In this document: piece by piece, positions 1 through 7,615 of the stretch
Position numbering within the stretch: position 1 is the stretch's first letter
Layout: every line of letters begins with the position of its first letter
Assembly (NCBI GenBank): GCA_038997305.1
Contig: JAWAZZ010000001.1
Location: 56,963 to 120,962 of the forward strand
DNA: 64,000 nucleotides
From: JAHLMO01 sp038997305
Lineage (GTDB): Archaea > Aenigmatarchaeota > Aenigmatarchaeia > CG10238-14 > SpSt-28
Direction: 5' to 3'
The notes under the pieces: generated by a model
Seen by the model: only the letters and a program-made list of their open reading frames with translations
Database searches by the model: none
What the model was told of the DNA's origin: nothing
Made by a program: the position numbers and the translations under genes

Positions 1-705
1 GGGACAGCGCCAGGTGGGCAGTTCGGCTGGGGCGGCTCCCTCCGACAAGACATCGGAGGGGCCCAAAGGTCGGCTCACCCGGGTCAGAAATCCGGGGTAG
101 AGTGCAAGGGCAAAAGCCGGCCTGACTGGATCCCGACAACAAGGGATCCAGAGGCGAAAGCCGGGCCTAGCGATACGCTGGCTCCCTGTAATGGGGGCCA
201 GTGGTAACGGAAAAGCTACCCCGGGGATAATGGGTCCGTGGCCGGCGAGAGTCCACATCGACCCGGCGCGTTGATACGTAGATGTCGGCTCCCCCCCTCC
301 TGGGCGTGCAGAAGCGCCCAAGGGTACAGGTGCCCACTGGTTAAAGGGGGACGTTAGCTGGGTTCAGAACGTGGTGACACAGTTCGGCCGGTATCTGCTG
401 GGGGTGCAGGGGGCCTGACCGGAACGACCTCCTAGTACGAAAGGAACGGAGGTCGGGGGCCTCTGGTGTACCGGTTGTTAATCGCAAGCCGGGCAGCCAC
501 GCCCCAGGGGATAAGCCCTGAAAGCATCTAAGGGCGAAGCCCTCCGGGAAAACAGGCCCCCATTCGCGTTGCTGCCCGAAAGGGCGGCAACGCGACGAAG
601 CCCCCGCTAGACGAGCGGGTTGATGGGGTGGGGGTGTAAGCGCCGAGGGTTCGCCCGAGGCGCGAGCCCGCCACTCCCAATCAGGCTAGGCCGCCGACCC
701 GATTA
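1..705 (+). rRNA. 23S rRNA, 3' part (domain V end and domain VI)
   Basis: GC-rich sequence that aligns by eye to the peptidyl-transferase end of large-subunit rRNA, from about E. coli position 2225 to the 3' end. Landmarks are the central-loop segment near 226-240, the ATGTCGG segment near 281-287, a GTGA-capped helix near 371-380, and the sarcin-ricin loop at 434-447. The 5' part lies outside the window. The 3' end is estimated from the usual distance after the sarcin-ricin loop and could be 10-15 bases off. No 5S rRNA or tRNA follows, so the rRNA genes are probably unlinked. Several conserved positions differ from the usual consensus (see findings), but paired changes in neighbouring helices suggest a functional rRNA. 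Confidence 0.95.
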
Positions 706-737
706 AAATCCTATATCCCCTCTCAAAAATAACTTTA

Positions 738-752
738 ATTTTTTGTTTTTGA
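738..752 (+). terminator. T-rich terminator after 23S rRNA
   Basis: A stretch of almost pure T between the rRNA end and the next start codon at 768, typical of archaeal intrinsic termination. It could also be part of the promoter of the gene at 768, because the spacer is only about 60 bases. Confidence 0.35.
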
Positions 753-765
753 TGAAGTATTTATT

Positions 766-1099
766 TTATGAAACTTATTTCATCAATCTTTCTAAACTTA
801 ATTCTAGCAACTCTAATAGCTATTAGCACTATACTAATAATTTACTTCACTCAATTTTATCAAACAAAATATGTAGAAGAATTAGAAAGAATTAGATTTA
901 ATCAGCAAGTTTATGATTTAGCAAAAAAATTAGCAAATTGCTTAGGATTTGAATATGAAAAAACTTATTACTTAGATTATAAAAAAATTGAAGAGTTTAG
1001 TAAAATTTATAATGATATAGAACCAAGATGTGCAATTGCAAAAGATTTTGATTATAATGTTAAAATAATACAATTTGAAAAAGAAGTTAGAAATTATCC
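766..1099 (+). repeat. Identical 5' arm, copy 1 (with 3202-3535)
   Basis: A 334-bp segment identical by eye to 3202-3535, in direct orientation and offset by 2436 bp. It begins 2 bases before the start codon and ends within codon 111. Upstream and downstream sequences are unrelated, so the boundaries are sharp. Confidence 0.95.
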
Positions 1100-2159
1100 T
1101 TTTCCAATCTTTGAAGAAAAACCAAAAGGGAAAGGTATAGCAGAAGATATCTTAAATAGGATAGATGGAAAAAAGGTAATTTTTGTATTGGATGTTAGTG
1201 GTTCTATGGGAGCTGCAGATACTCCACCATGTAATGGAAAAGAATTTAATAGCGGAGATAATACTAGAATATGTTGCTTAAAAAAGTTTGTTATTCATTT
1301 TCTAGATAAACTTTCTAACGATACTGAAATTGGAATTAATTTTTTTGGTGTTGGAAATTGCAATTATAATTGGGCTGTAAAACCATATTCAAATATTTCT
1401 GTAATTTATGAAGTTGCAAAAAAACAAACTCTTTCTCAAACTCCTCAAGATGGCACTCCAATATTAATTTCTTTGTATGATGCAGCTATAAACGCAGAAA
1501 ATAATTCTTACGTAGTTCTTCTTACAGATGGTGGAGAAAATTGTGGAGGAGTTAGTTTATCTGAAGTAATTAATTTAATTAAATCAAAAAATTTAACTCT
1601 ACTATCTATAGGTTTTGGAAAAGGTGCTGATGTAGGATTTTTGAAATATTTAAAATCTCAGGTCGGTGGAGAAGTTTATGAAGCTATGAATTGTGAAGAA
1701 TTAATAGAAAAGAAGGAAGAGTTTAAACAAAAAATTCTAAAAGTCGAAAGAAAAGAATTTTCTTTTGGTATGTTAGAAAAAGAACTCGCAGGAATAAGAT
1801 CTTTTGGTCCAAAAATAAACTTACAAACTTCAATTTCAATCCCAATTTTAATTAAGTACAACGAAACTTTTATAGTTGAAGGATTAATGATAATTAATGC
1901 ATATAAAGGATTTTTAGAAGAATTTTATAGTTTCTTAGACGATATTTGTTCAAAAGATTTTGATAATTTTGAAATTACAAAACAGTTTTATTTTGATTAT
2001 AATGTTAAAATTTTAAAAGAAAATGATTATTATAAAATTTGTAGCGAAAATGTTTGTAAAAAATTAGTTTGTAAGTATGAGATTGAAGAAAAAGAATTTG
2101 ATAAGGGAGATAATGTAATAAATGTGAAAATAGAAAATAAAAAAATTATTATTAGGTGA
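768..2159 (+). CDS. Membrane-anchored von Willebrand A domain surface protein (twin A)
   Basis: 463-residue protein. Residues 5-28 form one membrane helix at the extreme N-terminus, as in pilin-like or signal-anchor proteins. Residues 1-110 form a helical arm, about 135-320 a VWA domain, and 321-453 a C-terminal arm with two cysteine pairs. The VWA metal site is visible: DVSGS at D142/S144/S146, T230 in DGTP, and D254 in LTDGG. VWA domains bind protein ligands through a divalent metal, so an outward-facing adhesion role is likely. Both arms are encoded by DNA identical to the arms of the gene at 3204, which carries a beta-propeller instead of the VWA. It precedes rpoN, which has its own promoter. 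Confidence 0.9.
   Translation: MKLISSIFLNLILATLIAISTILIIYFTQFYQTKYVEELERIRFNQQVYDLAKKLANCLGFEYEKTYYLDYKKIEEFSKIYNDIEPRCAIAKDFDYNVKIIQFEKEVRNYPFPIFEEKPKGKGIAEDILNRIDGKKVIFVLDVSGSMGAADTPPCNGKEFNSGDNTRICCLKKFVIHFLDKLSNDTEIGINFFGVGNCNYNWAVKPYSNISVIYEVAKKQTLSQTPQDGTPILISLYDAAINAENNSYVVLLTDGGENCGGVSLSEVINLIKSKNLTLLSIGFGKGADVGFLKYLKSQVGGEVYEAMNCEELIEKKEEFKQKILKVERKEFSFGMLEKELAGIRSFGPKINLQTSISIPILIKYNETFIVEGLMIINAYKGFLEEFYSFLDDICSKDFDNFEITKQFYFDYNVKILKENDYYKICSENVCKKLVCKYEIEEKEFDKGDNVINVKIENKKIIIR
1729..2127 (+). repeat. Identical 3' arm, copy 1 (with 4564-4962)
   Basis: A 399-bp segment identical by eye to 4564-4962, offset by 2835 bp. It begins in a run of six A and stops about 10 codons before the stop codon. 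The last codons then diverge between the two genes but still encode similar residues. Confidence 0.95.
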
Positions 2160-2170
2160 TACAAAAAGTA

Positions 2171-2179
2171 TTTATATTT
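2171..2179 (+). promoter_or_regulatory. TATA box for rpoN-rpoK
   Basis: TTTATATTT preceded by a purine-rich BRE-like AAAAAGTA, centred about 26 bases upstream of the rpoN start codon. This spacing predicts an essentially leaderless mRNA, in line with other genes here. Confidence 0.6.
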
Positions 2180-2200
2180 TTTTGTACATAAATTAATACC

Positions 2201-2392
2201 ATGATAATTCCAGTTAGATGTTTTACATGTGGAAAGGTAATTGGACATTTATGGGAAGAATATGAGAGAAGAGTTAAGAATGGCGAAGAACCAAAGAAAG
2301 TTTTAGACGAGTTAGGATTAAAGAAGTATTGTTGTAGACAGATATTTATAACACATAGAGAATTAATTAAGGAAATCGCAAAATTTAAATAA
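2201..2392 (+). CDS. rpoN: DNA-directed RNA polymerase subunit N
   Basis: 63-residue homologue of archaeal RpoN / eukaryotic Rpb10, a small zinc-binding subunit of the RNA polymerase assembly platform. It shows the N-terminal RCFTCGK zinc knuckle (C7, C10) and the second pair in KYCCRQ, followed by the conserved histidine; length is typical. Its stop codon shares one base with the rpoK start. In many archaea rpoN and rpoK follow the eL18-uL13-uS9 genes; here those lie 28 kb away on the other strand. Confidence 0.97.
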   Translation: MIIPVRCFTCGKVIGHLWEEYERRVKNGEEPKKVLDELGLKKYCCRQIFITHRELIKEIAKFK

Positions 2393-2640
2393 TGTATCCT
2401 AGAGATAGGTTAACAAGATTTGAAGTAGCTAGAATTATCTCAGCAAGAGCATTACAAATAGAATACGGAGCACCTTGTTTTGTTGATATTAAAGGTAATT
2501 CTATTCAAAAAGCGAAGGAAGAATTTAAAAGAAAGTTAATTCCTTTAACAGTGAGAAGAAGATTACCTAATGGGGAAGTAGTAGAAGTAGACATAGATAA
2601 AGCGATAGATAATTGGCTTAAGGAGCACGGTGACGTTTAA
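2392..2640 (+). CDS. rpoK: DNA-directed RNA polymerase subunit K
   Basis: 82-residue homologue of archaeal RpoK / Rpb6 (bacterial omega). It has the diagnostic segment RLTRFEVARIISARALQIE followed by YGAP, which holds the clamp side of RNA polymerase. It is co-transcribed with rpoN; the start A is the last base of the rpoN stop. Its final 23 bases overlap the 3' end of the convergent gene 2618-3190. Confidence 0.97.
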   Translation: MYPRDRLTRFEVARIISARALQIEYGAPCFVDIKGNSIQKAKEEFKRKLIPLTVRRRLPNGEVVEVDIDKAIDNWLKEHGDV

Positions 2641-3190
2641 TTAATTTTAAAATAATAAAGATAATTACAATTAGAAATGTTAAGAAAATGATGATTGCTA
2701 AATGGTTAGGGTAAGAGTATTTTCTTTCTTCTTTTATTTTTTCTCCTGGAGTTTCTGTACTTTCGTTTTCTAAAACTTTTAAAGTTTGATTTAGTAAAAC
2801 TAGTTTAGCTTTTTCTTTATCGCTAATAAAAATTTTTATTAAAGTAGTGTTTTCCGGAAATTTAAAAACTAAGCTTTTTATTATATAATCTTTTTCTATT
2901 ATTTCTTTTCCTCTTTTAATGCTAAAAACTTCTTGAAAAAAATCTTCTTTAGAGTAGTTTAGGTAGACAATTTTTAAAACATTGTTTGAAGGATCATAGC
3001 AAACAACTTTAATATTTCCGCTATTTAAATAATTTTCGTTTGCGAAATCTAAAAAGTAATTTGCAGTAATTTTAACATCTTCGTTTTTACTTATAAGAAT
3101 TTCTAAATAAAGAAACTTATCTGAAGAATAAGAATAATGTATTAAAGTGCTTAAGATTAATAAGGGTATTAATATTAATATTTTTTTCAT
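2618..3190 (-). CDS. Secreted tail-anchored membrane protein, unknown
   Basis: 190 residues starting at the ATG at 3190. This start gives a clean signal peptide (KK then a hydrophobic run ending near SYSS), whereas an upstream extension would break it. The ectodomain is followed by a charged Glu/Lys linker and one C-terminal membrane helix, with a basic cytoplasmic tail KLIKRHRAP. The architecture matches the genes at 4989 and 27838, so this is a small family of tail-anchored exported proteins in this locus. Only 13 bases separate its start from the divergent start at 3204. No known domain recognised. Confidence 0.75.
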   Translation of the reverse strand: MKKILILIPLLILSTLIHYSYSSDKFLYLEILISKNEDVKITANYFLDFANENYLNSGNIKVVCYDPSNNVLKIVYLNYSKEDFFQEVFSIKRGKEIIEKDYIIKSLVFKFPENTTLIKIFISDKEKAKLVLLNQTLKVLENESTETPGEKIKEERKYSYPNHLAIIIFLTFLIVIIFIILKLIKRHRAP

Positions 3191-3201
3191 AAAATATATT
3201 C

Positions 3202-3535
3202 TTATGAAACTTATTTCATCAATCTTTCTAAACTTAATTCTAGCAACTCTAATAGCTATTAGCACTATACTAATAATTTACTTCACTCAATTTTATCAAA
3301 CAAAATATGTAGAAGAATTAGAAAGAATTAGATTTAATCAGCAAGTTTATGATTTAGCAAAAAAATTAGCAAATTGCTTAGGATTTGAATATGAAAAAAC
3401 TTATTACTTAGATTATAAAAAAATTGAAGAGTTTAGTAAAATTTATAATGATATAGAACCAAGATGTGCAATTGCAAAAGATTTTGATTATAATGTTAAA
3501 ATAATACAATTTGAAAAAGAAGTTAGAAATTATCC
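3202..3535 (+). repeat. Identical 5' arm, copy 2 (with 766-1099)
   Basis: Second copy of the 334-bp arm. Homology stops abruptly at 3535, where the beta-propeller coding region begins. Confidence 0.95.
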
Positions 3536-4994
3536 AATACAAATTGGTGGTGGTTGTGGATGGGCATGGGTTGTTAATAGTGGTTCTGGAGGAATGCATA
3601 GTTCAATCTCCTTAGTTACTTCTGAAGGCTCTGAGTTAAGAAGACATTATACTCATCCAAATAAAGCGGGTAATCCATCTAGAACTGCTGTAGATATCGA
3701 AGGAAATGTTTGGGTTGGAAATAGAGCAGATGGTACTTTAGTTAAAATCACATTTGACAAAAATAAATGTAAAGGAGCTACTTCTGAAGATAAAGATGGT
3801 AATGGAAAAATTGATTATAATGAAATGCTTGATTTTTCTTCTGATGGATGTATAGAGATAAAGTTAGATTTAAAATGCAGTTATGTTGGTGTCAGAGCAG
3901 TTTGTATAGATAATGAATCAAAATACGTATATGCCGGTTGTTATAATGATAGGAAATTATTTAAAATTTCTAATAAAGATGGTAGCATAGAAAAAGTCTG
4001 GAATTTACCAGCAACTCCTTATGGATGTGTTGTTGGTAATGATGGAAATGTTTGGATTTCAACAGCTTCATCTATTTTAATAAAGTTAAATCCAAATACT
4101 GATGAAATTAAAACATTTAGTGTTCCTTTCATATATGGCATTTGGAGATGTTATAATTTAGATTGTGTTGTTTTTTCTGAGTGGACTTTAAATAGAATTG
4201 CACTATTTAATACGACATCTGAAAAAATAATATGGGAAAGATCTAGCGGAATAAATACAAGAGGAGTTTTTGTCGACGAAAATAATTACATTTATGCAGT
4301 AGGAAGTTCTAGTAATGATATATACAAGTATGATATAAATGGAAATTTAATAAAAGTCGCAAAGACTTGTGGAATACCTACAGGAGTTGCTCAAGATGCT
4401 TGCGGTTATTTGTGGGTGCAATGTATGGATGGTTATGTTTACATTTTTGATAAAGACTTAAATTTAATAAATTTCTTTTCAATATCTGGAATTCATTATA
4501 CTTATTCAGACTTTACAGGATTTTTATCTAATGCAAAAGTTAGTGTGCCACTAAAAATTGAGGAAAAAATTCTAAAAGTCGAAAGAAAAGAATTTTCTTT
4601 TGGTATGTTAGAAAAAGAACTCGCAGGAATAAGATCTTTTGGTCCAAAAATAAACTTACAAACTTCAATTTCAATCCCAATTTTAATTAAGTACAACGAA
4701 ACTTTTATAGTTGAAGGATTAATGATAATTAATGCATATAAAGGATTTTTAGAAGAATTTTATAGTTTCTTAGACGATATTTGTTCAAAAGATTTTGATA
4801 ATTTTGAAATTACAAAACAGTTTTATTTTGATTATAATGTTAAAATTTTAAAAGAAAATGATTATTATAAAATTTGTAGCGAAAATGTTTGTAAAAAATT
4901 AGTTTGTAAGTATGAGATTGAAGAAAAAGAATTTGATAAGGGAGATAATGTAATAAATGTGAGAGTAAGTGAAAGAAAATTAATAATTTCATAA
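3204..4994 (+). CDS. Membrane-anchored beta-propeller surface protein (twin B)
   Basis: 596 residues from ATG 3204; a longer reading from 3147 would add residues absent from the twin. Residues 5-28 are a membrane helix, 1-110 the N-terminal arm, about 115-450 a beta-propeller, and 454-587 the C-terminal arm. The propeller shows repeated blades with GNVW(V/I), YVYAGCYND, GNDGNVWIS and YLWVQ-like strands, as in NHL/lyase-type propellers. A calcium-loop motif DKDGNGKIDYNE (residues 196-207) sits inside one blade. Both arms are DNA-identical to the VWA gene at 768. The propeller is homologous, but diverged, to the N-terminal half of the protein at 25614. The 3' end overlaps the convergent gene at 4989 by 6 bases. 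Confidence 0.9.
   Translation: MKLISSIFLNLILATLIAISTILIIYFTQFYQTKYVEELERIRFNQQVYDLAKKLANCLGFEYEKTYYLDYKKIEEFSKIYNDIEPRCAIAKDFDYNVKIIQFEKEVRNYPIQIGGGCGWAWVVNSGSGGMHSSISLVTSEGSELRRHYTHPNKAGNPSRTAVDIEGNVWVGNRADGTLVKITFDKNKCKGATSEDKDGNGKIDYNEMLDFSSDGCIEIKLDLKCSYVGVRAVCIDNESKYVYAGCYNDRKLFKISNKDGSIEKVWNLPATPYGCVVGNDGNVWISTASSILIKLNPNTDEIKTFSVPFIYGIWRCYNLDCVVFSEWTLNRIALFNTTSEKIIWERSSGINTRGVFVDENNYIYAVGSSSNDIYKYDINGNLIKVAKTCGIPTGVAQDACGYLWVQCMDGYVYIFDKDLNLINFFSISGIHYTYSDFTGFLSNAKVSVPLKIEEKILKVERKEFSFGMLEKELAGIRSFGPKINLQTSISIPILIKYNETFIVEGLMIINAYKGFLEEFYSFLDDICSKDFDNFEITKQFYFDYNVKILKENDYYKICSENVCKKLVCKYEIEEKEFDKGDNVINVRVSERKLIIS
4564..4962 (+). repeat. Identical 3' arm, copy 2 (with 1729-2127)
   Basis: Second copy of the 399-bp arm in twin B. 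The first base before the shared A-run differs (G here, C in copy 1), marking the junction. Confidence 0.95.
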
Positions 4995-5672
4995 TTGCGT
5001 TTTCTTATATAATTTGACTTTGTTAATTCTTTTGGTATACATAATGAAGGTAATTATAGCTATTGCTATAATTAGAAGTATAAAAATTGAAATTGGCGGT
5101 ATATAATATTCTTTGCAATCTGGATCTTCTGGGCAATTCGGTTCGCAATAATTATCTTTTAAATTTGGACAAATTTTTAATTTACAATCATTGCAATTAA
5201 TTTCATTTTCACCAAGCTTTTTTTCACATACTGAATTTTCATTACATATTTTTGTTTCTAGTATTTTTTGATCAAAATTGAACATTTCAATTTTACTTAA
5301 ATCTTTAAGATATGGAAATCTAAAATATTTTTCTAAACATTCGAATTCTACTTCTTCTCCCTTCATCTCTCCAGTAATAGGATCTATTATTTCTCTATGA
5401 GTTTTAAAAGATTGTGAAAAATTATATTGCAGCAAAACAGAATTATTAGTAGAGTAGAGAAGTATGGTATAATTTCCAAAACCAATTTTATTTGATTCTA
5501 CATATTCTGGATTTTCAATTATTCCATAATCTATCAAAAAAACAGAATTATTTTTACATATATTTATTAGCAAATAAAATGTTTTATCACTTATTATTTT
5601 TTCTTGGAAAGAAATTTCTAAGTAAATAGATATTATAAATAAAATTAATTGAGATAATAGTTTGATCTTCAT
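4989..5672 (-). CDS. Secreted tail-anchored cysteine-rich protein, unknown
   Basis: 227 residues with an N-terminal signal peptide (about 1-23), an ectodomain, then a cysteine-rich stalk (CEKKLGENEINC, then CKLKICPNL and CEPNCPEDPDC), one membrane helix (about 193-213) and a basic tail. The stalk resembles that of the gene at 27838 (CEKMYAENYVNCPEDC), so the two are likely paralogues. It is the last gene of the minus-strand run 7586-4989 and follows the metzincin gene by 13 bases. Function unknown; extracellular disulfide-rich location inferred. Confidence 0.8.
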   Translation of the reverse strand: MKIKLLSQLILFIISIYLEISFQEKIISDKTFYLLINICKNNSVFLIDYGIIENPEYVESNKIGFGNYTILLYSTNNSVLLQYNFSQSFKTHREIIDPITGEMKGEEVEFECLEKYFRFPYLKDLSKIEMFNFDQKILETKICNENSVCEKKLGENEINCNDCKLKICPNLKDNYCEPNCPEDPDCKEYYIPPISIFILLIIAIAIITFIMYTKRINKVKLYKKTQL

Positions 5673-5685
5673 AATATAAACTTAT

Positions 5686-7068
5686 TTATCTTATACAATA
5701 TTTCATCCATCTACCTAGGCCAGCAGAATAAGGAGGATTTCCCATAAATCCTTCAGATAAAAACTTATAGGCTGCCGGACCGAATTTTTCCATAGGTAAA
5801 CAATAATCCATTATAAATTTAGAAACTTCTGGATGATTGCAATCTGGGCAATTAGGTGCAGGTCCACCAAAAAATGGATAATATAGGCATGCATGACAAT
5901 CTACATTACAATTAACATGACCCAAACCCAATTGATGTCCTAATTCATGAGTAGGTACACAAACACGTTTACTACAGCTATGAGCTATACTTGATGAGCC
6001 ATCAGAAGGGATTCCTTGTGCGCATCCACCAGCCCAACCGCCACCAGTTGTTAATGCAACAAATTTATCATAATTAACTCCAAATTTATTCTCCATTTTT
6101 CTTGCGCATTCTCTTGCTATGTCTATACAATCAGAACAATGGTCATAGCAATCTTTATTAGCAGATTCCGGACAATCTGAAATATTAATTATCCAAAACC
6201 TAACTATATCATCTTTATTCTTACATTCTCTAAATGGAGATACCTCAAGAAAATGCTCAATGAAAGATGTTGCAGCAGATAAATACAAGTTCTCATCAGT
6301 AATATCTACAGGAACTATAAAGACGTCAAAAGTATCTAAATTTATGCAATCTTTTCCATTCCAAGATTTTCCTGGAGGACAACACGCTTTTCCAGATTTG
6401 TATGATGTAAAATCTTTTGTAACAGGATTGCAAGTTAAGCCGCTAGAGCATTGATTATTGCAATAACATTCTTCACCTTCTTTTAAATTGTATCTTTTCG
6501 TATTTCCAGTTTCATCTGAGCTTGGATCTTCTGGACAGCATACCGCATCACTTTTAATACAATCATTAGAGTTTTTGCAATTTTCTCTTATGTCAACATT
6601 GCAATAACCATCGTTTATGCATTGAGGATTTGGACCATAACAATCTTGAGAAGAAGTCCTACATTCTATTGGAGTACAAACATTATCGATTAAATAATCT
6701 ATTTTTCTGCAATCTAAAATTCTAATGACACTCTTTTCTTTTATAATACAATATTTGCCAGTATTATATATTTCTATATCTTGAGTTTTAAAAGGTAAAT
6801 AATAAGAATATTCATAATCTTTGTAAAAAACTTTCAATTTATTGTCTTTTATTGTTAAGTTACTATATAAAAATTGGTATTCGTAATAAAAGTATTCGCT
6901 TTTTAATTTTGAAATTCTTTCTATTGTGGAAATGAATTTTTCAATTTCTTCGTTGAATTTTTGTTTTTCTAAACTTTTAGAAAAATTAAATAGAAAAATC
7001 TGAAATGCAGTAAAAAACAAAATTCCAATTACTATTGAAATCGTTATTAAGGAAAAAATATTTGTCAT
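5686..7068 (-). CDS. Membrane-anchored metzincin-type zinc metalloprotease
   Basis: 460 residues. An N-terminal membrane helix (5-28) is followed by a helical stalk, a cysteine-rich module (about 135-245) and a C-terminal catalytic domain. The zinc motif HELGHQLGLGH (H374, E375, H378, H384) is the extended metzincin signature HExxHxxGxxH, and IMDYC about 45 residues later could supply the Met-turn. This predicts an endopeptidase facing outward. The cysteine module, with EECYC, CNPV and ACCP plus WNG, also occurs in the protein at 25614. The ATG overlaps the stop of the upstream gene at 7065, so they are co-transcribed. It lacks the archaemetzincin cysteine pattern, so it is not that family. 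Substrate unknown. Confidence 0.85.
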   Translation of the reverse strand: MTNIFSLITISIVIGILFFTAFQIFLFNFSKSLEKQKFNEEIEKFISTIERISKLKSEYFYYEYQFLYSNLTIKDNKLKVFYKDYEYSYYLPFKTQDIEIYNTGKYCIIKEKSVIRILDCRKIDYLIDNVCTPIECRTSSQDCYGPNPQCINDGYCNVDIRENCKNSNDCIKSDAVCCPEDPSSDETGNTKRYNLKEGEECYCNNQCSSGLTCNPVTKDFTSYKSGKACCPPGKSWNGKDCINLDTFDVFIVPVDITDENLYLSAATSFIEHFLEVSPFRECKNKDDIVRFWIINISDCPESANKDCYDHCSDCIDIARECARKMENKFGVNYDKFVALTTGGGWAGGCAQGIPSDGSSSIAHSCSKRVCVPTHELGHQLGLGHVNCNVDCHACLYYPFFGGPAPNCPDCNHPEVSKFIMDYCLPMEKFGPAAYKFLSEGFMGNPPYSAGLGRWMKYCIR

Positions 7069-7586
7069 GAAATTCTTAATATTAGGTAACCAATTTCCTC
7101 ATCTGGCATAGGTATTGGCAAAACATAACTTTTTATCGTTTCTGAAGGTTTTAAATTATAACCATAGATTTCGTATAAGCTTTGGTTTTTATATATAACT
7201 AGCTGCCATCTTTCTTTACCAATCATATTATCTAACATAGGATAAAGCAAATCTGAAGAATTATATGCTCCTAAAGCCATTCCATAATAAACAATTTTTC
7301 CTAAACCAAGATCTTCTTTAACTTTTTCTCTTTCACTTTCTTTCCATTTATTTAGAGTTAGTAGCGCATCTATCGATGTTTGTAAATAAGTTTTTTCTAA
7401 TGTAGGTAATTTGGCTGTATAAACTGAAGCTAATGTTTTTAATGCTAAATCATCTATAACAGAAAATCTATGAAAATATTGGGATTTTGTTGAGAGTTGT
7501 GAAATGTAATACAATGTAATTACTATAACAATAGATGAAATTATTAAAATAATACCAATCCATATAATTTCACTTTGAAGTTTCAT
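7065..7586 (-). CDS. Short N-terminally anchored pilin-like subunit, unknown
   Basis: 173 residues. MKLQSE is followed directly by a membrane helix (about 7-30), then an ectodomain with no cysteine. The acidic residue before or at the start of the helix recalls the Glu near the start of mature type IV pilin helices, but no clear prepilin peptidase site is visible. It is the first gene of a minus-strand operon with the metzincin and the tail-anchored protein. Divergent from 7616 with only 29 bases between starts. Could be a minor pilin or stand-alone membrane subunit. Confidence 0.7.
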   Translation of the reverse strand: MKLQSEIIWIGIILIISSIVIVITLYYISQLSTKSQYFHRFSVIDDLALKTLASVYTAKLPTLEKTYLQTSIDALLTLNKWKESEREKVKEDLGLGKIVYYGMALGAYNSSDLLYPMLDNMIGKERWQLVIYKNQSLYEIYGYNLKPSETIKSYVLPIPMPDEEIGYLILRIS

Positions 7587-7615
7587 AAAATTAAAATTAG
7601 TAAGGATATAATATT

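Noticed and set aside
705..767. 5S rRNA after 23S
   Set aside because: The 60-base spacer is AT-rich and too short for 5S rRNA.
1676..1861. Minus-strand frames inside the twin genes
   Set aside because: They mirror the coding strand of the arms and have no protein-like features.
766..4994. Diversity-generating retroelement or invertible shufflon as the cause of the twin genes
   Set aside because: No reverse transcriptase, recombinase or inverted recombination sites are in the region. The arms are direct repeats and the centres are unrelated rather than point-diversified.
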